The notes under the pieces are model-generated. The model did not search any database and was not told where the DNA came from. It was given only the letters and a program-made list of their open reading frames with translations. The position numbers and the translations under genes are program-made. A stretch of 64,000 nucleotides of DNA from an uncultured Microbulbifer sp. (GTDB taxonomy: Bacteria > Pseudomonadota > Gammaproteobacteria > Pseudomonadales > Cellvibrionaceae), in contig NZ_CANNGQ010000001.1 of the NCBI RefSeq assembly GCF_947504145.1, positions 372,001-436,000 on the forward strand, in the 5' to 3' direction. Positions 36,653-45,391 of this stretch are shown one piece after another (the first letter of the stretch is position 1; every line of letters starts with the position of its first letter).

Positions 36653-37774
36653 TCAGGCGCTGATAAAACGCTGGGTGTGGTAATCCGTGCTGCCAAACAG
36701 GTACTGAATAGCGGTAAGCCGCTTGAACAGGTGCGCCACGTCCAGCTCGTCCGTTACACCAATTCCACCGTGAACCTGTACCGCTTCCTGTCCCACCCTG
36801 CGGGCCGCCTTGCCGATGCGGCTTTTTGCGGCGGAGACCGCCTTCGGTGCCGCGCCGTTGCTGGTGTCCAGCTGCATAGCCGCCATCATCAGGATTGAGC
36901 GCGCCTGCTGGCACTCGATAAACATATCCGCCATGCGGTGCTGCAGAGCCTGGAAGGTCGAAATGGACACGCCGAACTGTTTGCGGGTTTTGGTGTACTC
37001 CACGGTTTTTTCCAGCGCGCTCTCCATGGCGCCGACCGCCTCGGCACAAATGGCGAGGGTGGCGCGATCGATGACCTTTTCGATGGCGGGCAGGGTCTCG
37101 CTCTCCGCGCCCAGTAGATTGGCGCGGGGTACTCGGACTCTGTCGAAGTATACTTCTGCGGCATTGTGACCATCCACAGTCTTGTAACTGGTACGGGTTA
37201 CGCCCGAGGCTTTGCCGTCCACCAGTAACAGACTGACGCTGCCAGGTTTCGAACTGTCGGTGCTCACAGAAACCACCATAGCGTCCGCTGCGCCACCGTT
37301 CAGTACCACGGTTTTGTGGCCGCTCAGAATGTAGTGGTCGCCAGCTGGCTCCGCGGAGGTTGCTACATTGCCGAGGTCGAAGCGCTGCTGGGGCTCGGCA
37401 AAGGCAAAGGCCAGTTGCAGACTGCCGTCCATCAGGGGGGTGAGCCAGTCGTGTTTCTGATCGTCGCTGCCGGTTTCGGCGATCAGTCCGCCGGCGAGTA
37501 TGGCGCTGGCCAGCAGGGGTTCGACCACCATGCCTCTGCCAAATTCTTCCATAACCACAATCAGGTCAACCGCGAAGCCGCCGAGGCCGCCCTCGTCTTC
37601 TGAGAAGGGCACCAGTAACCAGCCCAATTCGGCAAACGTCTTCCAGTACTCCCGGTTGAACGGCTCGCTCGAAGTGACTGTTTTCTGCCGGGTGTCAAAG
37701 GTGTAATCCTGTCGAATAAACCGGGTGACACTGTCGCGCAGTAGTTGTTGCTCTTCGCTGAATGAAAAGTCCAT
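36653..37774 (-). CDS. Acyl-CoA dehydrogenase, small-subunit-like partner
   Basis: A 373-residue acyl-CoA dehydrogenase family protein (FadE-like fold, N-terminal FSFSEEQQLLRDSVTRFI). The usual YEG glutamate site near the C-terminus reads YLFGSTDYHTQRF, so that catalytic base is missing. ATG 37774 has GGAGG about 8 nt upstream. It begins 15 bp after the stop of the upstream 399-residue dehydrogenase, so the two are one operon. The size and pairing match heteromeric dehydrogenases of the PimC/PimD (pimeloyl-CoA dehydrogenase) type, in which the small subunit is poor in catalytic residues. Substrate not known. Confidence 0.85.
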   Translation of the reverse strand: MDFSFSEEQQLLRDSVTRFIRQDYTFDTRQKTVTSSEPFNREYWKTFAELGWLLVPFSEDEGGLGGFAVDLIVVMEEFGRGMVVEPLLASAILAGGLIAETGSDDQKHDWLTPLMDGSLQLAFAFAEPQQRFDLGNVATSAEPAGDHYILSGHKTVVLNGGAADAMVVSVSTDSSKPGSVSLLLVDGKASGVTRTSYKTVDGHNAAEVYFDRVRVPRANLLGAESETLPAIEKVIDRATLAICAEAVGAMESALEKTVEYTKTRKQFGVSISTFQALQHRMADMFIECQQARSILMMAAMQLDTSNGAAPKAVSAAKSRIGKAARRVGQEAVQVHGGIGVTDELDVAHLFKRLTAIQYLFGSTDYHTQRFISA

Positions 37775-37789
37775 ATCCACTTCCTCCGG

Positions 37790-38989
37790 TTACAGGCCCA
37801 AGACGGCCTTACAAATAATATTTTTCTGGATTTCGTTGCTGCCGCCGTAAATGGACGATTTGCGGTTATTGAAATAGCGCAGCCAGCTGTTGACCGCGCT
37901 ATCAGTGCCGATCCGCTCGCCATCAAAGTCTTGTTCCAGTTGCCAGGGCACATAGGGCAGGCCGCCGCAGGCCGCGATTTCCATGTGCAACTCGTCGATA
38001 CTCTGGGCCAGCTCGGTGCCCTTGATCTTCAGGATGGAAGACTCGGGCCCCGGTGCCTGGCCGGTGCGAATGGCGTCCAGGGTGCGTAGCTCCGTGTATT
38101 CAAGGGCGAGCAATTCAATTTCGATCTCGGCAAACTTCTGCGCAAAAGCAGGGTTTTCCATCAGGGTTTGATGTCCGTCTACGGTATCGCTGGCCAGTTC
38201 CCGGGCGCGCTGCAGCTGGCAGCGGGAATGGGCGACACGGGCGATATTGGTACGCTCGTGGGTGAGCAGTACCTTGGCATAGGTCCACCCTTTGCCCTCT
38301 TCGCCGATGCGGTTTTCCACCGGTACCTGGACATTGTCGAAGTGCACTTCGTTGACTTCCCGGTAGCCGTCAACGGTGAGAATAGGGGAGAGGCTGATGC
38401 CGGGGCTATGCATGTCAATCAACAGAAAGCTGATCGCGGTCTGGTTTTTTTCCTGAGGGCCACCGGTGCGCACCAGGCAGAAAATCCAATCCGCATACTG
38501 TGCCAGCGTGGTCCAGGTTTTGGTCCCGTTTACCACATAGTGCTCGCCATCCCGGTGGGCGGTGGTTTTCAGGGAGGCGAGGTCCGAGCCGGCATTGGGT
38601 TCGGAGTAGCCCTGGCACCACCAAACATTGCTGGTAAGGATGTCGGGTAAAAATCGCTGCTTTTGATCCTCGTTACCAAAGGTGAAAATGACTGGTGCCA
38701 CCATTTTCAAACCGAAGGGAACGACTTCGGGGGCGCCCGCCAGGGCGCACTCGGTTTCGAAAATGTTTTTCTGGGTTGCGGTCCAACCGGTGCCACCGTG
38801 TTGTTCCGGCCAGTTCACTGCGGCCCATCCCTGTTGATACAGAATTTTTTGCCAGCGGACACAGTCGTCCTTTTCCAGGTGCATGCCCAGAAGGCTCTTG
38901 CGGCGAATGTCCTCAGGTAGTTTGTCTTGCAAAAACTGCCGAACCTGACTTCTAAACTGTTGTTCTTCCAGCGTGTACTCGTTGTTCAC
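37790..38989 (-). CDS. Acyl-CoA dehydrogenase, large-subunit-like partner (PimC-type)
   Basis: A 399-residue acyl-CoA dehydrogenase. The FAD/substrate part includes QGYSEPNAGSDLASLKT and GTKTWTTLAQYADWIFCLV. At the C-terminus it reads SSIYGGSNEIQKNIICKAVLG, so the YEG glutamate is replaced by Gly, as in PimC-type large subunits. GTG 38989 is the start (GGGGG about 10 nt upstream); a longer frame to 39223 has no family support. It forms an operon with the 373-residue dehydrogenase. A palindrome fitting the GntR/FadR operator pattern lies just upstream. Confidence 0.85.
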   Translation of the reverse strand: MNNEYTLEEQQFRSQVRQFLQDKLPEDIRRKSLLGMHLEKDDCVRWQKILYQQGWAAVNWPEQHGGTGWTATQKNIFETECALAGAPEVVPFGLKMVAPVIFTFGNEDQKQRFLPDILTSNVWWCQGYSEPNAGSDLASLKTTAHRDGEHYVVNGTKTWTTLAQYADWIFCLVRTGGPQEKNQTAISFLLIDMHSPGISLSPILTVDGYREVNEVHFDNVQVPVENRIGEEGKGWTYAKVLLTHERTNIARVAHSRCQLQRARELASDTVDGHQTLMENPAFAQKFAEIEIELLALEYTELRTLDAIRTGQAPGPESSILKIKGTELAQSIDELHMEIAACGGLPYVPWQLEQDFDGERIGTDSAVNSWLRYFNNRKSSIYGGSNEIQKNIICKAVLGL

Positions 38990-39017
38990 CTGCGGTTTAC
39001 CCCCGTAATTATTCAAC

Positions 39018-39028
39018 TTGTCTGACAA
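39018..39028. promoter_or_regulatory. GntR/FadR-subfamily-like operator palindrome
   Basis: TTGTCTGACAA at 39018-39028 is a perfect 5-1-5 palindrome and fits the published FadR-subfamily pattern TnGTnnnACnA exactly. It lies 29 bp upstream of the tandem acyl-CoA dehydrogenase start at 38989, where a repressor would act. No GntR gene is in the window. Confidence 0.5.
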
Positions 39029-39520
39029 ACAGGGTGAACTTGCCGTGTGAACTGTGCCACTACCACTGGGGTAATGGAGGCCACTGGGAGTACCGGGGAG
39101 TATTCGCTTCAGGCAGTGATACCTGACGTTTCTGGCCGGGCCATGACCTGTCAGGGCCGGCATGGAAGTCCTTTTGAGCATTACCGGCGAGGTTATGGTG
39201 TGTGGATATAACCCGGCACACACTCGGTACTGTCAACAGCTCGTATCACGGTTATAGGCAGGGCAGATAGCTGATATTCGTCCACTTAATTTGGTACGGC
39301 TTAGCAAGTGTTACGTAAGGGATCAATTGCTCCTGTTCCTGCTACCCCGGTAGTAATTTGGAGAAATTTGGAAACGAATCCTCACGGTTTAAAAGTGTGA
39401 CGATGGGGTCATTTTTTCTGTATTATTCTTGTATTCATGTTTTAGGGACGCGGGAATAAATAGAATGAATTCCTCAATAAAATAAGCTTTTGTAACGGAA
39501 AAACCTCTAGTAGTCTTTCC

Positions 39521-39549
39521 TCTGCCGGCTTCGGAGAAAGGTCGGCAGA
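39521..39549 (+). other. Leader hairpin upstream of the TonB receptor gene
   Basis: TCTGCCG (39521-39527) pairs with CGGCAGA (39543-39549) around a 15-nt loop, about 115 bp before the receptor start. It could be an mRNA leader structure; no function is assigned. Confidence 0.4.
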
Positions 39550-39664
39550 AAACAGCGCGGTTGCTGATCGGGTCGCCTGATGTGGCGGCGGCAAGTGGTA
39601 CCGATCGCGGTGGTTCTGTTGCTGGAAATTACATAAAAATAACTCGGTGCAATGGAGAGAAAAC

Positions 39665-41977
39665 ATGGGAAGCCAATCTAACGCTTTCAATTCACAATCA
39701 CTCACCCTGAAAACGGCCAGTGCTAGAAGTAAGAACCTGGTTCTGGCTTCGGCCTGCTCTTTCGCGGCCATGTCCATGGCCTGTGGTGTCGGCGCTGCAC
39801 ACGCGGCAGAGAATTCCATCAATACACTGCTCGAAGAAGTAGAAGTTGTTGCGCGCAAACGCGGCGACGCAGAACGCCTGCAGGATGTTCCAGTGGCGGC
39901 CACGGCCTACTCCGGTGATCAGCTGGAAGCACTGCAGACCCGCGATCTGGAAAGCCTCGCATTCAAAATGCCCAACGTGCAAATGGACGATGCCGGCACC
40001 ATTAAAAGTACCGCCAACTTCACCGTGCGTGGCCTCGGTGTAAACAGCTCCATCCCATCTATTGATCCCACTGTCGGTGTTTTTGTCGATGGTATGTACA
40101 TGGGTATCAACGCGGGTGTGATTCTGGACCTGTTCGACCTGGAAGGGATCGAAGTGCTGCGCGGTCCTCAGGGGTTGCTGTTCGGTCGCAACGTAACCGG
40201 TGGTGCCGTGGTGGTTAAAACCGCCAAGCCTACCGAAGAATTTGTTAGCAAGGTGCGCTTCTCAACCACCGCACAACAGGAAACCAACCTGGCGGGCACC
40301 GTGTCTGGCCAGATCAGCGAGACTGTCAACGGCCGCCTGACCGCTTATTACAGCGATGATCAAGGCTGGTTTGAAAACAAGGCTAACGGCAACGATAACC
40401 TTGGGGCCTCCACCACGTGGTTTGTGCGTCCGAGCTTTACCGTGGATATTGGCGAGTCCGCGGATCTGATCGTGCGGCTTGAGTCTGGGCATGTTGATGC
40501 GGATGGTCCTATTGGGCAAAACCGAGGAGACTTCTCTCAGGCGATCGCTGAGTCCGCCGGTGTTACCAATTGGGACAATAGTGAAGACTCCTTTGAGGTG
40601 GCGATTGACGAGGAAGGCTGGGCGGAAACCGACTGGACTCAGGCCATTGCCGAGTACAACCACGATGTCTCCTTCGGTAATGGCACCATCACCAATATTC
40701 TTGCGTGGCGGGATTACGAGACCGTGGGCGAAGGCGATATCGACTCCCTGCCGGTACATCTTTTCCATTCCTACAGCCTGATTGACCAAGATCAGCTGAG
40801 TAACGAACTGCGTTACTCCGGCCGCTTTGGCAATACCTCTGTGACCAGTGGTGTTTACTGGTTTACCCAGGATCTGAAATATATCGAAGAGCGAAACCTG
40901 CTGGGCGGCGCACTGGTAATGACGGGTGGTGGTGTACAGGATCACACGGCCAAGGGCGTCTTTACTCAGGCGGATATCGACTTGAATGAGTCCTGGGTAC
41001 TGACGCTGGGTGGACGCTACTCCATCGAAGAGAAGTCTGTGGATATCGCTTCGATTATCCCTCTCCCGGGACTTAATGATTGCGATAGGCAAGGTTGTAC
41101 TGCCTATGACTTCAGCGATAGTGAAGAGTGGAGCGCGTTTACCCCGAAAGTGGGTATGCAGTGGGTGATGAGCGACTCCGCCCAGGCCTACGCGGTATGG
41201 ACCAAGGGTTTCCGCAGCGGTGGCTACAATATGCGAAATACTGGTGTCGATCCTGCTTCAGGGCTGCCGTACCTCCCTGGCCCTACCGATCAGGAAGAGC
41301 AGAATAGCTTTGAGATCGGTGCCAAGAGCCAGTGGTTGGGCGGCCGGGTGAAAACCAATGTCGCACTGTTCCACAACACCATCGACGATATGCAGCGTGA
41401 GCTGAATCTACCCAGCGCCACTGCCGGTGTAACTCAGTTAATCCGCAATACGGCGGATGCCACCATTCGCGGTGCCGAGTTTGAAATGATGGCTGGATTG
41501 ACGGATTCGCTGTTGATGACCATGAATCTGGGTTATGTCGACGGCGAGTACGATGATATCTGGCTAGATATTAGTGGTACCGACGGCGTGGTTGACAGCG
41601 CCGACTACGCGCTCGAAATCCCCCGCCTCGCCCCCTGGACTTATGGCATCGGCATGGTGCACGACCTGCAGCTGGGCAGCTGGGGTGCGTTGACTTCCCG
41701 TATCAACTACAACCATCGCGATGCGTCGGCCTACACCGATAACAACCTCGGTATGCTGAGCGAAGTGGAAATGGTGGACTTCAGTATCGGCTTTACTCCG
41801 GATTCCGCCAACTACCGCTTGGCACTGTTCGGCAAGAATATGCTGGATGAAGTCAGCGAGGGTAATGACACCCAGTTGCCGGGTATGCTCGGTCCGGTAC
41901 CACTGGGTCCGAACTCCACCTTCACGCCGCTCAACCGCGGTCGCATTGTCGGTATCGAGCTTAACTACGAAATCTGA
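39665..41977 (+). CDS. TonB-dependent outer-membrane receptor
   Basis: A 770-residue TonB-dependent receptor. After a signal region (to about 45) comes a TonB box-like EEVEVVARKRG, the plug domain (QDVPVAATAYSGDQL, VLRGPQGLLFGRNVTGGAVV), and a 22-strand-type barrel ending in the C-terminal GIELNYEI. GGAGAG precedes ATG 39665. The Caulobacter/Alteromonas-type plug suggests uptake of a carbohydrate or other organic compound rather than a siderophore, but this is not decisive. It lies divergent from the dehydrogenase operon and is followed by a strong terminator. Confidence 0.88.
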   Translation: MGSQSNAFNSQSLTLKTASARSKNLVLASACSFAAMSMACGVGAAHAAENSINTLLEEVEVVARKRGDAERLQDVPVAATAYSGDQLEALQTRDLESLAFKMPNVQMDDAGTIKSTANFTVRGLGVNSSIPSIDPTVGVFVDGMYMGINAGVILDLFDLEGIEVLRGPQGLLFGRNVTGGAVVVKTAKPTEEFVSKVRFSTTAQQETNLAGTVSGQISETVNGRLTAYYSDDQGWFENKANGNDNLGASTTWFVRPSFTVDIGESADLIVRLESGHVDADGPIGQNRGDFSQAIAESAGVTNWDNSEDSFEVAIDEEGWAETDWTQAIAEYNHDVSFGNGTITNILAWRDYETVGEGDIDSLPVHLFHSYSLIDQDQLSNELRYSGRFGNTSVTSGVYWFTQDLKYIEERNLLGGALVMTGGGVQDHTAKGVFTQADIDLNESWVLTLGGRYSIEEKSVDIASIIPLPGLNDCDRQGCTAYDFSDSEEWSAFTPKVGMQWVMSDSAQAYAVWTKGFRSGGYNMRNTGVDPASGLPYLPGPTDQEEQNSFEIGAKSQWLGGRVKTNVALFHNTIDDMQRELNLPSATAGVTQLIRNTADATIRGAEFEMMAGLTDSLLMTMNLGYVDGEYDDIWLDISGTDGVVDSADYALEIPRLAPWTYGIGMVHDLQLGSWGALTSRINYNHRDASAYTDNNLGMLSEVEMVDFSIGFTPDSANYRLALFGKNMLDEVSEGNDTQLPGMLGPVPLGPNSTFTPLNRGRIVGIELNYEI

Positions 41978-42007
41978 CCTTCCTCAACTCCTCCAGTCTT
42001 ATCATTC

Positions 42008-42033
42008 GCCCGGCCCTGCGCCGGGCTTTTTTT
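42008..42033 (+). terminator. Intrinsic terminator of the TonB receptor gene
   Basis: GCCCGGC (42008-42014) pairs with GCCGGGC (42020-42026) around CCTGC, followed directly by seven T residues to 42033. A textbook Rho-independent terminator. Confidence 0.92.
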
Positions 42034-42080
42034 ATCCTGGGAATTCGCTAAAGTGATTGCTGAGAAACAGGAGCTAGTGA

Positions 42081-43058
42081 ATGCGCTATATCGATGTACC
42101 AGAACACGGTGGCCCGGAAAGCATGGTGCTTGCCGAAGGCAATGTGCCGGCACCGGGGGCCGGTGAAGTGTTAATCCAGGTTGCGGCGGCGGGTGTCAAT
42201 CGGCCGGATATTGTGCAGCGAGCGGGCTTCTACCCACCTCCGCCCGGCGCCTCCCCGGTGCTCGGGCTGGAAGTGGCGGGAAAAATTGCTGCCGTAGGCC
42301 CGGGCGTCGAGCGCTACACCGTTGGCGATAGCGTGTGTGCACTGACGAATGGCGGTGGATACGCGGAGTACGCGCTGGCGCCGGAGGGCCAGTGTTTGCC
42401 CGTACCCGAAAGCGTCAGTGAGCTGGAAGCAGCGGCCATCCCCGAAACGTTTTTTACCGTGTGGAGTAACCTGGTTCGTCGCGCGAATCTAAAGGGCGGA
42501 GAAATTCTACTGGTACATGGTGGCTCCTCGGGTATTGGTACCGCGGCGATTCAGATCGCACGGTCGTTGGGCGCGCGGGTGTTTGTTACCGCAGGCTCCG
42601 AGGAAAAGTGTCACGCATGTGAACAGCTCGGTGCCGAGCGGGCCGTCAACTACCACCGCGAAGATTTTGTCAATGTCATTCGGGAGGCGACCGGGGGGCA
42701 CGGTGCTGATGTAATTCTGGATATGGTGGGCGGAGATTATGTCGACCGCAATATTCAGCTCGCCGCCCGCGATGGACGTATCGTCAATATCGCCTTTTTG
42801 GCTGGAGCGAAAGTCCAGATAAACATGCTGCCAGTGATGCTTAAGCGTTTGGTATTGACGGGGTCTACCCTGCGGCCGGAATCAGCGGAGGTGAAGGCGG
42901 CCATAGCCAGTGACCTGGAAACGAAAATTTGGCCCTTACTGGCTGAGGGCAAGATCCGACCCTTGGTTGCGGCCACATTTCCGCTTGAAGACGTGGCGGA
43001 TGCACACCGGTTGATGGAGTCCAATAAACATATTGGCAAGATTGTATTGAGGCCATGA
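42081..43058 (+). CDS. NAD(P)H:quinone oxidoreductase, zinc-less MDR type (PIG3/Qor-like)
   Basis: A 325-residue zinc-free medium-chain reductase. Elements are AAGVNRPDIVQRAGFYPPPPG, VLGLEVAGKIAAVG and the NADPH fold LVHGGSSGIGTAAIQIA, all typical of the TP53I3/PIG3 class of quinone reductases. AGGAG precedes ATG 42081. Its last 194 bp overlap, antisense, the tail of the MltF-like protein. No zinc-ligand cysteines are present. Confidence 0.9.
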   Translation: MRYIDVPEHGGPESMVLAEGNVPAPGAGEVLIQVAAAGVNRPDIVQRAGFYPPPPGASPVLGLEVAGKIAAVGPGVERYTVGDSVCALTNGGGYAEYALAPEGQCLPVPESVSELEAAAIPETFFTVWSNLVRRANLKGGEILLVHGGSSGIGTAAIQIARSLGARVFVTAGSEEKCHACEQLGAERAVNYHREDFVNVIREATGGHGADVILDMVGGDYVDRNIQLAARDGRIVNIAFLAGAKVQINMLPVMLKRLVLTGSTLRPESAEVKAAIASDLETKIWPLLAEGKIRPLVAATFPLEDVADAHRLMESNKHIGKIVLRP

Positions 43059-45291
43059 TCGCGGCTTGCGTCTTTCTTGATGGTGTCAGAGCGCTCGTGG
43101 CAAAGTCACCGGTAGCGACATTAGTATATGCCTGGTACAGGTTACTGATCTTGCGTACGTAGGCTACGGGCTCTGAGCCGCGGACATAACCATACCGCGC
43201 CTTTTGGAAGTAGCGTGGTTCAGAAAGTTTGAGTATCGCGACTTCAACATTATCGAACCACTTGTTGGGGTCGAGACCGAGTTCTTCGGCAAGACGCTGT
43301 GCATCGTACAGGTGGCCAATTCCTGCATTGTAGGACGCAAGCGTAAACCACAGCTGTTCGCTGACCGGCAGGGGATCTTTGAAACGATTTCGAACCCATT
43401 CCATATACTTGATGCCCGCTTTGACGTTTTTTTCAGGGTCAAATAGGGGCGGAGGGTAACCCATATCTTCACCTGTGCGCGGCATGACCTGTAGCAGTCC
43501 CTGGGCCCCAACAGGGGATACTGCCTTGGGATTGAAGTTACTTTCCTGCCACATCTGCGCGACAATCAAACGCCAATCGAAGTTATGTTGAAGGGCGGTT
43601 GACTGAATGATCTCGTCGTAGGGCGAAAGTGCCTCACCGGGTATTATCCGTGCGGAAATTTTTTGTACCAGGTGCTTGTCGGGTTTGAAATAGGCTGCAA
43701 GGAGGCTTTCGAATTCTTCGCTCTTACTGAATTTTTTCAGGAAGCGATCCACTTTTCGCAACAGGTCCTTATTTCCCTGCTTGATCATCCATCCTTGCGG
43801 CCGCCCTTCACTGACCTGCAGGCCGATCACCAGGTCTGGGCGCAGCGCCGCTTGAATGTCGGCTATATAGCCGTCCTCAATCGTTGCCTCGAACTCGCCC
43901 TCGGCAACCTTGTTAAGCACCTCTTCAAACGACATCTCTACTGGAGCGATCTCGATTCGCACATCAACGCCGTGCTCGCGTAATGTACGAGCGGTTTTAA
44001 TAAACGATGAATAGGCGCGTAGTGTAATCGTTCGTCCATTCAGGTCGGCAAGTGTTTCAATTGCTGGGAGATTGCGATTGCTAATGATTTTCTCGGTGGT
44101 TTCTATGAATGGTGTGCTGAAAGTGACGCCCTGTTTGATGCGCTCTTGGGTGATGGTGGTCGAGGCTCCCGCGATATCGGCGCGGCCCTCCACTACCCAG
44201 TCCACAAGGTTTTCCTCGCTGGGTACCACAACGATTTGTAGTTGCAGTTTGTGCTTGTCTGCGAATGCCTTGGCCATATCGTAATCAAAGCCGCGCAATA
44301 CACCTTTCCATAAATAATAACTTGTGGGGCCGTTGTAGGTTGCAAAGCGAAGCACCCCGGATTTTTTAATGGCATACCAGTGCGAGGTGCGTTCTGGAAC
44401 TGCAGTTACCAGTGTTCGAGTAAGAAAGTTGTTGATGCGATTTTTTAGTCGGACAGAGTCCTTGCGGGTCGCCCAGGCGATGTTTTCAGTGGGGCCGATG
44501 GCTACGCCGAGTTTCAAGTCGTCGCGGTATTCTAGCGTCTCTTCTGCCAGATTTTTGTGCAGTATGGTAACCGCATTGTCCACTTCCGATATCATGTCAA
44601 ACAACGTGTCACGCTCGGTGGTCAGATAAACTTCCCGAACCGACAGGTTGGCATCCGGATACTTCGAGGCGATTGCATGGGCCTGTTCAGCGTATGTGCT
44701 GCCTGCGAGAACAATGAACTCTGTACCGACCAGGTTCTCCAGGCGGCTGATGTCTGGCCCATTTTTTCCGGACACCAAAACATCAGAAGTCTGTAAAATC
44801 GGGATGCTGAATTCGACAACTTCCTGGCGCTCTGAAGTGATGCTGATGTTGTCTGCGACGATGTCTGCTTCGCCTTCATTCACCATTCTGAGGGCGTCTT
44901 CCGGAGTTTGCGCGATAAACCATCGAGAGGGGAGCCCTATCCTTTTGGCAAAGGCCTCAGCCATTTGCCGGTGGGTTTGATTGACAATGGCTTCGCGAGG
45001 CAGAATGGGCTGGTTGTCACCGGTCATGCTGACAAAACGGATAAATCCGCGTTTCTTGATCGATTCCAGGTCTCCCGCCTCTATATAATTTTCGATTTCC
45101 GCGTCATCTTTTGAACCTGTCTCATTGGGTCGGGTTGCCAATGGTTCTGTATTGCGGGGATTTCCGTTTTCGTCATTTTTTTGTTCAACTCCACCAGGGT
45201 TTTGCATGGTTGAGGATGAATTCTTGTGGTCACAAGCAGTAATAACACTGGCAAGGACAAACACGCAGAGAAAGAGTGCGTAGCGCATCAT
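42865..45291 (-). CDS. MltF-like lytic transglycosylase lipoprotein with two solute-binding domains (paralog 1)
   Basis: An 808-residue lipoprotein. The signal ends at the lipobox VITAC. Two consecutive SBP_bac_3-type domains follow, each opening with a segment of the form KKRGFIRFVSM and KKSGVLRFATYNGPTSYYLWKG; then comes an SLT domain with catalytic Glu in QMWQESNFNPKA and the SLT signatures VGAQGLLQVMPRTGED and LASYNAGIGHLYDAQ. E. coli MltF has one binding domain and about 518 residues; this has two. ATG 45291 gives a clean signal peptide; three starts further up to 45336 are possible. The last 60-80 residues are not found in the paralog and are antisense to the quinone reductase gene. Lower GC than the window average. 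Confidence 0.85.
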   Translation of the reverse strand: MMRYALFLCVFVLASVITACDHKNSSSTMQNPGGVEQKNDENGNPRNTEPLATRPNETGSKDDAEIENYIEAGDLESIKKRGFIRFVSMTGDNQPILPREAIVNQTHRQMAEAFAKRIGLPSRWFIAQTPEDALRMVNEGEADIVADNISITSERQEVVEFSIPILQTSDVLVSGKNGPDISRLENLVGTEFIVLAGSTYAEQAHAIASKYPDANLSVREVYLTTERDTLFDMISEVDNAVTILHKNLAEETLEYRDDLKLGVAIGPTENIAWATRKDSVRLKNRINNFLTRTLVTAVPERTSHWYAIKKSGVLRFATYNGPTSYYLWKGVLRGFDYDMAKAFADKHKLQLQIVVVPSEENLVDWVVEGRADIAGASTTITQERIKQGVTFSTPFIETTEKIISNRNLPAIETLADLNGRTITLRAYSSFIKTARTLREHGVDVRIEIAPVEMSFEEVLNKVAEGEFEATIEDGYIADIQAALRPDLVIGLQVSEGRPQGWMIKQGNKDLLRKVDRFLKKFSKSEEFESLLAAYFKPDKHLVQKISARIIPGEALSPYDEIIQSTALQHNFDWRLIVAQMWQESNFNPKAVSPVGAQGLLQVMPRTGEDMGYPPPLFDPEKNVKAGIKYMEWVRNRFKDPLPVSEQLWFTLASYNAGIGHLYDAQRLAEELGLDPNKWFDNVEVAILKLSEPRYFQKARYGYVRGSEPVAYVRKISNLYQAYTNVATGDFATSALTPSRKTQAAIMASIQSCQYVYWTPSTGVHPPRLQAEMWPQPRVGSCPQPVRAKFSFPGHWLWPPSPPLIPAAG

Positions 45292-45391
45292 GCTCGCTGT
45301 AGCTGTACTGGTTACGGTAATTTTTGCCATCATCACGTCTGACGACCTCCGTACTCGCTATTCTGATGCTGCTAGCCGCTACTCAACTGAC

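Larger units (their letters stand above)
38990..39664. promoter_or_regulatory. Divergent control region, acyl-CoA dehydrogenase operon and TonB receptor
   Basis: 675 bp without a gene. It contains the FadR-pattern palindrome (39018-39028), the hairpin at 39521-39549 and an AT-rich stretch around 39400-39500 that probably carries the receptor promoter, though I could not pin hexamers with confidence. Confidence 0.45.

Noticed and set aside
39000..39223. N-terminal extension of the large acyl-CoA dehydrogenase to 39223
   Set aside because: The extra 78 residues have no family counterpart and would cover the operator palindrome; GTG 38989 fits the family start.
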